DNA from: a gamma proteobacterium symbiont of Ctena orbiculata
GTDB lineage: Bacteria > Pseudomonadota > Gammaproteobacteria > Chromatiales > Chromatiaceae
DNA length: 64,000 nt
Assembly (NCBI GenBank): GCA_003058525.1
Contig: QBVD01000044.1
Location: 1 to 64,000, forward strand
Reading direction: 5' to 3'
Part shown: piece by piece, positions 58,401-64,000 of the stretch
Layout: each line of letters starts with the position of its first letter
Numbering within the stretch: the first letter of the stretch is position 1
The notes under the pieces: model-generated
Seen by the model: the letters and a program-made list of their open reading frames with translations, nothing else
What the model was told of the DNA's origin: nothing
The model's database searches: none
Position numbers and translations under genes: made by a program

Positions 58401-59719
58401 GGGGTCTGCAACAACCAAATCTGCTCCTTCGCCTGGGCGCTCCAGCGGCGCACTGAAAGATCGTCCGCACTGCGATGGAGCTCAGCCAGAAGCGGGGAGA
58501 GCCTGGCGTACCACCGGCATGCGAGCTCCCACCGCTCTGTCTTGTCCAAATCAGTGTAGATATCCAGCACGCATTTCAGTCCCACACGCAACACGAACTG
58601 CTCCTTCTCCGAGCTGAGCGATGCATGCAGCTGCTCGAGTATGGTCTCGAACAACTCCTCCCGCTGTATCAGGGCACAAAGCCCCAAGAGGGTTGCTGCG
58701 CGCACCCGGGGCTCCTCATCCTGCAGCAATAACTGAGGTAGTATTCGATCTACGGTTTCCTTACTCGCATGATGCATCGTTTCAACAATCAATTGGCGTA
58801 CTGCCGGGCTTGGATCATCCTTCACTGTTAGCAGCAGTGACTCAAGCTGCGGTGAATCCGGGATCTGCCGGCCAAGCAGTCGCATGGCGTGTCGGCGAAC
58901 GAACAGATCATCGCCTTTTCCCAGGCTCTGCAGGCGATGCTCCAGGGCCGAGATCAACGACTCGGTGGAGAAGGTCTGCAGCAGACTCAATGCGGCACAT
59001 TGAATCCAGACCTCTTGACGGCGCTCCAGGGCTGAACGGTAGATATATCGCAAGGTGGTATCATTAACCGCCTTCTCCTGGAGATTGTGAGGCAGGCTGC
59101 TCACCGATGCGGCAAGGGACTCGAATGCCGCGATTCGCACCCGCGGATCGCCATCGTATGCCAGCAGCGGACGCAACAGATTCTCCAGCTGCAGTTGACG
59201 CCAGGAGACGATGCTCTGATCAGCTGCCGAGAAGCACTCAATATAGTGCGCGGCGATGACACCAAGTCGCCCAAGGGTAACGACAAGCTCTTGCTCCGCT
59301 TTCCGGTAGCGGCGTTCATAACGCTCCGCCATGGCGTCATAACCGAACCAGCGGGAGAAGGCTTTGCGATCTTTATTCACCTGGCGATGGGTCGCCCCGA
59401 GGCGCTTGGCATACCCCAGAATGTGCGCCTGTTTTTCGCGATCGGTCGCTGCATGATTATGTCGCTGGGAGAATTCGACAAACCCCGCGCGCAGACTATC
59501 CATCTGTTCCAGCTTTTCCGTAATCCAGAACACCAGGTACTCAACCAGTAAGCGGACACGTACGTTCTCTTCGGTGATCGCAACCCCTTCCATGCGAGGC
59601 TGAAGATCGAGCCAACCCTGGAAACCGGATTCCAGCCGATCGATCAACGGCCGGTCAACCGCCAGCCATCGGGGGTGATATCCCAATTCCAGCAAGCTGC
59701 GTACAGAGCCGACGCTCAC
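55460..59719 (-). CDS. Giant HEAT-repeat / PgsB(CapB)-like amide ligase fusion
   Basis: A 1419-residue protein. Residues about 185-420 carry HEAT-like helical repeats ('DGDPRVRIAAFESLAASVSS', 'DDLFVRRHAMRLLGRQI', 'EEPRVRAATLLGLCALIQ'). Residues 720-739 form a membrane segment. Residues about 752-1060 are a Mur-ligase-type domain matching PgsB/CapB, the ATP-dependent poly-gamma-glutamate synthase: P-loop GTRGKSG (758-764), LSKTTGCEA, ECMGLTP (835-841), DHEDLQGP (865-872), FVNGMSANE (988-996), NNRADR (1027-1032). The C-terminal 350 residues are helical and unknown. In PgsB the domain activates a carboxylate as acyl phosphate and joins amino acids; the same reaction is likely here, but the monomer is unknown. 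The start is GTG, overlapping the upstream stop (GTGA), so the two genes are translationally coupled. A PgsC-like partner is not in view. Confidence 0.85.
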   Translation of the reverse strand: MSVGSVRSLLELGYHPRWLAVDRPLIDRLESGFQGWLDLQPRMEGVAITEENVRVRLLVEYLVFWITEKLEQMDSLRAGFVEFSQRHNHAATDREKQAHILGYAKRLGATHRQVNKDRKAFSRWFGYDAMAERYERRYRKAEQELVVTLGRLGVIAAHYIECFSAADQSIVSWRQLQLENLLRPLLAYDGDPRVRIAAFESLAASVSSLPHNLQEKAVNDTTLRYIYRSALERRQEVWIQCAALSLLQTFSTESLISALEHRLQSLGKGDDLFVRRHAMRLLGRQIPDSPQLESLLLTVKDDPSPAVRQLIVETMHHASKETVDRILPQLLLQDEEPRVRAATLLGLCALIQREELFETILEQLHASLSSEKEQFVLRVGLKCVLDIYTDLDKTERWELACRWYARLSPLLAELHRSADDLSVRRWSAQAKEQIWLLQTPQARQLADALRRRIETIEPRRATRLRNSLLKAVDRDTLGRTLSCLAQKDFDLELESGLFGSRLRRGARLGFRSWRLWHELWRPATDKRQGFPHTTGRVYRGGLHAPSSIMAELAETRVPGEPLFLPAESGRRPYLPLVDEVISALDAGLLRGKPLWLYSAEGVTQVSPPDSILRRMVSRILLTLRFAQYAELRNWQEGERLAPTRYVESLQRLGITLCFSSHPDTICEDRQSSQDRAVGWSADPAVERFFPAITIIPLPLQDALGRLQDYFYSVYQNNIKQLLLFLVAAVAGMFGRHLYLNARIRSARGSMPLVIGGWGTRGKSGTERLKAALVNAKGYSVLSKTTGCEAMFLHAHSNGRLREMMLFRPYDKATIWEQANLLRLGQRFNIDVFLWECMGLTPSYVGILQQQWMKDDISTITNTYPDHEDLQGPAGYNIPEVMTNFIPRNSVLITTEAQMLPILRSAAQKKQTRLRTAGWLQSGLLPPDILQRFPYEEHPDNIALVLELADELGLEADYALKEMADRVVPDLGVLKASPIATVRGRRLEFVNGMSANERFGCLSNWRRTGFADQDPYSDPDTWLATVVNNRADREPRSQVFAAILVEDIVADHHFLIGTNLDGLQGYIRDLWEEWEKDISLFDDRGGEQEQPLRVVERMAHRFRLPYRPEHIQERLGCLLSGIAGEMPVAELERLWRDPEGLQQSLSMTDASALAEEIRIFHQELLQRYHEYQELVGKIEQGANPPKHLEQIFKEQLKGWFWSKFTVIEDPHSSGEQVIREIVKKTPPGLKSRVMGIQNIKGTGLDFVYRWQAWELCHHHCAQFDAKDPAIAREGLHNLSVFKDFGQLSEHTVHQTIERVRHKKLAQNELFQAELRVILANLDEAMKAIRKKMDAGRSVGLLAKLLDSVEAFLDSGDAIRRRKLANRIYRDLQNERISHERAALELQALNKRQKEGWLKQRAFEFVGAFTRSDSATDTQSQ

Positions 59720-62700
59720 TGCCGAACCTCATCGACAGGAAAGTGGCGCTCCAACTCATGCCGGCTGCGTAAGGGTTCAAACGTGACCACACCGGGACGG
59801 AAATCACGATATAGTCGCCCATTGGCGCGATAATGACGCAGGCTCAGGAACAATGAGGTATCTCCGCTATCCAGTTGGTGGTCCAATTCGAAACCCAGAC
59901 GCCAACCCGCTTGCAGTGTCGTCCAACGATGCCAATCCAGACGCAACTTCAAGCTGTGCTGTTGGTCTTCGTCAGCGCGGTCATCGTCATCAAAATAGTG
60001 ACGCCAACGATAGCGCACCCCCAGCCCCAGATCGCGCACCAGTTGATCTCCACTCAGGGTGAGGTCCGTATAGTCGGGTCTAAACGGATTTAATGCCTCG
60101 TTGGTAGTCAACGCCAGGGAGGCGCGAATGCGTGTGTCGCGCCATGGATAGTGGCTCAATGTATCACTTAGCCTGAGTCCACGCTGATGGTCATTTTTGT
60201 AACGGGTATAGACATCCTGATCCACATATTCGCTCAATCCCCGTTCGAGGTCGTTCAAACTGAGCCAACGTTTGAATACACCGAAGCTGGGTCGATGATG
60301 GGTCTTGCCGGTCAGCCGGCGGTACTGGGAAAGTTCCGCCTTCAGCAACAGTGACCATTCCGTACCGATCATCTGTTTTGGCTGCTGCATAAACAAGTCT
60401 CCACCCAGATCCAGATTGATGGCATGAAAGCTACTGTCCCAACGGAGATCGCCGAAAACGCCCAAAGTGGTTCCGCCTATATCCCGGATCCTCGCCAATA
60501 CTCCCGATTCCAGATAACGATCGGCGTATTCCTGAAACAGGCGATGGCCGACACCCAGTTCGAAAAAACGCTCGGAGCGATCGGCTGAACGGTCTTCATC
60601 GAGATTGCGCCGGCTGACCAGACGACCATAGTACTCCCAGGTTCCATCCTCTTGACCAGACATCGGCTGCAGTTCCCAGAGCGATAGCCCTTCGGTCTGA
60701 GTCGAGGGTATTTTATCTGCGATTGGCATTTCGGCTTGAATGAGATGCGCTTCACGCAACCGGCTTTGCCAGGGTTTTTGCAGGACACGCTGACGGAAGA
60801 GACGGTAATAGCTCTCCTGTCGACCGCTTCTCGGTGGTAACTGCAGCGCTTGCCAGCCGGGCTGAATAAATAGGAACCGGCTGATAGTCTGCGCTTCGAT
60901 CCGTTCATCGACCCGCAACCAGGCCGGGCCTTCAAGCGCCAGTTCTACGGGTTCATCGACAGTGGAAACCTGATAGGCCCGTTCGTAGAATCGTTCCCGG
61001 CCCGCACCCGACAATTGTTCTTCATCCCGGATAGCGAAGCGCAGGATCTGGTTTTGCAGCGGATTGAGCATCTGCACACGCAGCACGTGCCGTCCCTGAG
61101 GAACCGATATATGTATACGCTGACTTGGATGGTTGGGTGTAAGCTGGATAAGATGGTTTTCGCTATCATCGAGACGATAGCTGATCTGCAAATCCCTGGC
61201 ATCGATATAGCCGATCTCTTCCAACTTGAAGTTCAGGGCGACAGCCGTGGCAGAGGCTGAATTTTGTAATGCGATATTGACTCGCTGACCACCATAGATA
61301 AAGCGTTCGCCTTCCAGCAACGGTTCGAGCAACGCGCTGCGTACCCTCGAGCCGGGACTTTCCGGCTGAAATGTTGTCTGCCGTATATAGCGTAGTCCTG
61401 CACTGGAGACAATCCCGTCCATCGGCTGCCATCGATAATTGTGTCTCATTCTGCGCATTATGCGCTGCAAACGGCGATCGCTTGCATGCTCATGGAACCG
61501 AACCTCGGCCTGGGCCAGTATTGACGCGGCCTTTTCAGGCTGCTGTTCCGCCTGCCACAGCCATTGTGTCATCTGTTGGTAATGCTCATCCTGAACGACC
61601 GCTGCCGTATAGAGCCTGTGCGGTATACCTATGGCCTCGGCGTTGATTGAATCATCGCCGCTGATCGTCTCACTCTGAATAACCGGCATGAAGCTGTCGG
61701 ATATGGAGCATCCCTTAAGCCAATGGACATCCTGCCCTGGAAACGGATTGTGCGGGTTGAAATCGTCAGCCGCACCAGGCTTTCCGCCCAGATCATAGGC
61801 CATGGGTTCGGGGAGTACTGACAATGGTCGCTCGGCGGATAGAGCTTCGACCTCAATCAGTTGCGGGCGATCGTGGGGCGACAGTCTTAAATGATGTCTG
61901 CCGGGTCCGATTGAATACTCGAACCGATGCGTTCGCCCCGGGAACATCACGCCACGCGACAGTTTCACGCCCTTTACCACGCTGTCGCCATTGATGGGAA
62001 AACGTCTCAAGCTTGATCCATCTGAGACCAGCAGCCAGTCATCCAGCGGAAAGTCAATGTCTTCACTGTGCAGCAGACGGGTATTGATGCGCAACGTGCG
62101 CGGCCCTTGCACGATCATTTCGACAGGTGAGGATGGTGAGGCCCGGAATAACCTGAAGGTCTGATCCTGATCGGGCACATTCAGCATTTCAACACCGTCA
62201 AACTTGACGATATTGTTGGCGAGCGAGCGCCACTGCCGCTCCCCTGGCAGTTTGTCCCACCAGGCGGCCCAATCCTCAAGCAAGGCCTCTTGATCCAATT
62301 CCGGATCTGTCAGGTCGTTTCGAAGTGCGAGACCTTGTTGCAAGGCCGCATTCAGCGCTGTTCCTCGTGGGCCGGCATTTTCCCACGCCGATAAGGCCGC
62401 TTTGTATCGACCTTGCCGCTGATGGCGGTAACCAAGCCAATAGGCCTGCAGCTGAGGATCGGCGAGAGTCTCTAAATTGGCATTGAAGGTACGCCACCAA
62501 TCGGCGGAATAGGCGGCATCCAGCATGCTTCCTGCCGGACGCCGGTCTGGTGGAATTGAAAGCAGGATCTTTATCGCCCATACCGCTTTACCCTGTTTCA
62601 GCAACATCCTGGCCAGCTTTGCCAATCGGACTGGCTGAGGATCGAGGATGGCATGGGTTATCAGCAGATTGAGGAGCCCCTGATCATCCCGGTTCTGCAC

Positions 62701-64000
62701 ATATATCTTTTCCAGAGCAGCGACGGCCTGTTCCCTCAGTTGCGGATCCGCTTCATGTATCAGCATACCCCGCAACAGCAGTTCCGAGAGATTACCCTCA
62801 CCCATTGCCGTCAGCGCGGCTACTCTCTGCATCATGGCATAATTACGCTGCCTGTTGCTTGTATAGAGGATGATATCGCTCCAGGCCTCCACAGCCCTGA
62901 TCCAATCCTGATCTCGCATTGCCTCCTCTGCAAGGTGCAATGAGCGTTTCAGATTACCCTCGCCAGTCGATGACGAGCGTAAAACGGGCATGGGCCGCTC
63001 GATCCTGGCCACAAAGGTGGCATAGCGGGCATAGAGAAATCTAAGCAGGGGCAACCAGTCGTTCAACAGGGCCTCTTTTTGGTTGCCGCTTTCATCCCCC
63101 GGGAGGGTGTCCAGCAGCGTGGCAAGGCGAGACCGGGATTCAGCCAACCGCGGGATAGCCCCTATACTCTCGCGCATCAACCGATCGTGTTCCACAGTAT
63201 CCAGGTCACTGATTAAAAACAGGTACTCAGCCTCGTTTGTCGCCAGCTGTCCCGTAACGCGCATCCCCAGGGCCATATCCAGAGGCTGGGGGTTTACTGC
63301 CGACTGCCATATACGCAGGGTTGATATCTCTGCGGGCAATGGTAACTCCAGGTCCGCAACCGATGTGAGGACAGGAAAACCGGCCGTCTCCCTCGGTGAG
63401 AGTCTATGCGCCGCCGTAGAGGCATTCGGCCAGTAGCTTGTCTCAGGCAGCGGCAATCCGGATTTCAGCCTGAGCCTTCTTGGCGGCTCATCATCGAACT
63501 GCAGAAACAGCTCACCCTCAATGCCGTTCTGATAATCGCTGATTAACAGCTGCAGACGCGAGTCATGGCGCCTTTTCGGCAGTGCATAGTGATAGGCCTT
63601 CTCTTCTCTCTCAGGCAGGGTCAGGAAGATTCTCCCGGTGACCCCTTTTGCCAGACTGTCCACCAATGTTTGCGGTATCAACAGGGGCGCCTTCTCATCC
63701 CAACGAAGTCTTGATTTTGCCGGCCAGCGCACGGAGACAACCCCACTCTCCGGCATCGTGACCGGCAGCAAAGGCCGAAAGAAACCGTGCCGGCCATCCA
63801 TGGCTCGCGCCTCAGCGGCGATTTCCGGCAACAGCAACTGGTCTTCTGATAAACGGAGTGCCGCCTCCAATGCCGCCAAGCCGCCTCCGCTTAGTCGGTT
63901 GTCCCGCGCAAGCACACCAAGCCGTGTGATTTCATCGGATGCTGATTCGTATCGGCCGGGTATATCCGCCGGCGCCTTTGGCCGATTTTCCGCCACCAGG
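59716..64000 (-). CDS. Large TPR-like and beta-barrel outer-membrane protein, 5' end outside window
   Basis: At least 1427 residues; the frame is open to the window edge and no signal peptide is seen, so the start lies beyond 64000. The visible order is: a beta-rich N-terminal part (to about 330); a helical TPR-like region (about 350-590: 'SLHLAEEAMRDQDWIRAVEA', 'LRGMLIHEADPQLREQAVAA'); beta-sandwich-like modules with 'GPRTLRINTRLLH' and 'VPQGRHVLRVQML'; and, from about residue 1110, alternating strands rich in aromatic and charged residues ('GTEWSLLLKAELSQYRRL', 'WRLGFELDHQLDSGDTSLFL') that read as an outer-membrane beta-barrel. TPR plus barrel resembles the export subunits of exopolysaccharide systems such as PgaA or BcsC. 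It is coupled to the PgsB-like gene by a 4-base overlap, so the two probably act together. Barrel and export role are inferred. Confidence 0.72.
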   Translation of the reverse strand, partial: LVAENRPKAPADIPGRYESASDEITRLGVLARDNRLSGGGLAALEAALRLSEDQLLLPEIAAEARAMDGRHGFFRPLLPVTMPESGVVSVRWPAKSRLRWDEKAPLLIPQTLVDSLAKGVTGRIFLTLPEREEKAYHYALPKRRHDSRLQLLISDYQNGIEGELFLQFDDEPPRRLRLKSGLPLPETSYWPNASTAAHRLSPRETAGFPVLTSVADLELPLPAEISTLRIWQSAVNPQPLDMALGMRVTGQLATNEAEYLFLISDLDTVEHDRLMRESIGAIPRLAESRSRLATLLDTLPGDESGNQKEALLNDWLPLLRFLYARYATFVARIERPMPVLRSSSTGEGNLKRSLHLAEEAMRDQDWIRAVEAWSDIILYTSNRQRNYAMMQRVAALTAMGEGNLSELLLRGMLIHEADPQLREQAVAALEKIYVQNRDDQGLLNLLITHAILDPQPVRLAKLARMLLKQGKAVWAIKILLSIPPDRRPAGSMLDAAYSADWWRTFNANLETLADPQLQAYWLGYRHQRQGRYKAALSAWENAGPRGTALNAALQQGLALRNDLTDPELDQEALLEDWAAWWDKLPGERQWRSLANNIVKFDGVEMLNVPDQDQTFRLFRASPSSPVEMIVQGPRTLRINTRLLHSEDIDFPLDDWLLVSDGSSLRRFPINGDSVVKGVKLSRGVMFPGRTHRFEYSIGPGRHHLRLSPHDRPQLIEVEALSAERPLSVLPEPMAYDLGGKPGAADDFNPHNPFPGQDVHWLKGCSISDSFMPVIQSETISGDDSINAEAIGIPHRLYTAAVVQDEHYQQMTQWLWQAEQQPEKAASILAQAEVRFHEHASDRRLQRIMRRMRHNYRWQPMDGIVSSAGLRYIRQTTFQPESPGSRVRSALLEPLLEGERFIYGGQRVNIALQNSASATAVALNFKLEEIGYIDARDLQISYRLDDSENHLIQLTPNHPSQRIHISVPQGRHVLRVQMLNPLQNQILRFAIRDEEQLSGAGRERFYERAYQVSTVDEPVELALEGPAWLRVDERIEAQTISRFLFIQPGWQALQLPPRSGRQESYYRLFRQRVLQKPWQSRLREAHLIQAEMPIADKIPSTQTEGLSLWELQPMSGQEDGTWEYYGRLVSRRNLDEDRSADRSERFFELGVGHRLFQEYADRYLESGVLARIRDIGGTTLGVFGDLRWDSSFHAINLDLGGDLFMQQPKQMIGTEWSLLLKAELSQYRRLTGKTHHRPSFGVFKRWLSLNDLERGLSEYVDQDVYTRYKNDHQRGLRLSDTLSHYPWRDTRIRASLALTTNEALNPFRPDYTDLTLSGDQLVRDLGLGVRYRWRHYFDDDDRADEDQQHSLKLRLDWHRWTTLQAGWRLGFELDHQLDSGDTSLFLSLRHYRANGRLYRDFRPGVVTFEPLRSRHELERHFPVDEVRQ

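Overview
The window reads as chromosomal DNA of a gammaproteobacterium, most likely a sulfur-oxidising, carbon-fixing one of the Chromatiales/Sedimenticola/Thiodiazotropha kind. This rests on a sulfur globule-type envelope protein (33698-34018), a SoxW-like periplasmic thioredoxin, a CbbR-like LysR regulator beside a class II aldolase, a cytochrome P460, NnrS, and typical gammaproteobacterial blocks: rplU-rpmA-obgE-proB, murJ/ribF/ileS/lspA with divergent rpsT, and ssb-MFS-uvrA. No rRNA, tRNA, CRISPR array, prophage or intact insertion sequence was recognised. The species assignment is inference.

Layout. 0.2-7.2 kb: c-di-GMP genes (a two-PilZ effector facing a REC-REC-PAS-GGDEF-EAL regulator), an AI-2E family permease and a small YjfB-like protein. 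7.2-12.4 kb: a TRAP transporter operon (dctP-dctQ-dctM, with dctQ fused to a TM2-like N-terminus) and a secreted metallo-beta-lactamase-fold hydrolase. 12.7-16 kb: a possible 46-residue membrane peptide, a VPLPA/PEP-CTERM surface protein, the wreck of a biotin-dependent (pyruvate-type) carboxylase, and an aldolase-Dabb fusion divergent from its probable LysR regulator. 17.6-24 kb: a periplasmic-sensing PAS-GGDEF protein and a P-type cation ATPase. 24-33.5 kb: two methyltransferases, rsmA, an HD phosphohydrolase, a pentapeptide-repeat protein, lon with a heat-shock-type promoter, and nnrS. 33.7-42 kb: sulfur globule protein, thioredoxin, ssb, MFS, uvrA, quinone reductase and glutathione reductase. 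42-53.7 kb: housekeeping genes plus cytochrome P460 and a CAP-domain VPLPA-CTERM protein. 53.9-64 kb: a CDF transporter, a small conserved-looking gene, and two giant coupled genes running off the window edge.

The most striking locus is 55460-64000 (minus strand). A 1419-residue protein joins HEAT-like repeats and a membrane segment to a Mur-ligase-type domain that matches poly-gamma-glutamate synthase PgsB/CapB motif by motif. Its start codon overlaps the stop of a >1400-residue protein with TPR-like helices and a probable outer-membrane beta-barrel C-terminus. The gene order suggests an envelope system that makes an amide-linked polymer and exports it across the outer membrane of a Gram-negative cell. 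I know of no described system with this arrangement, and the partner genes (a PgsC-like one would be expected) must lie beyond position 64000.

Other points of note: a CTG start is implied for murJ; a probable one-base frameshift separates the cytochrome P460 gene from its ribosome-binding site and ATG; lon has a near-consensus sigma-32 promoter; one receiver domain of the GGDEF-EAL protein lacks its phosphorylation site; and the P-type ATPase lacks the membrane aspartate expected of a calcium pump.
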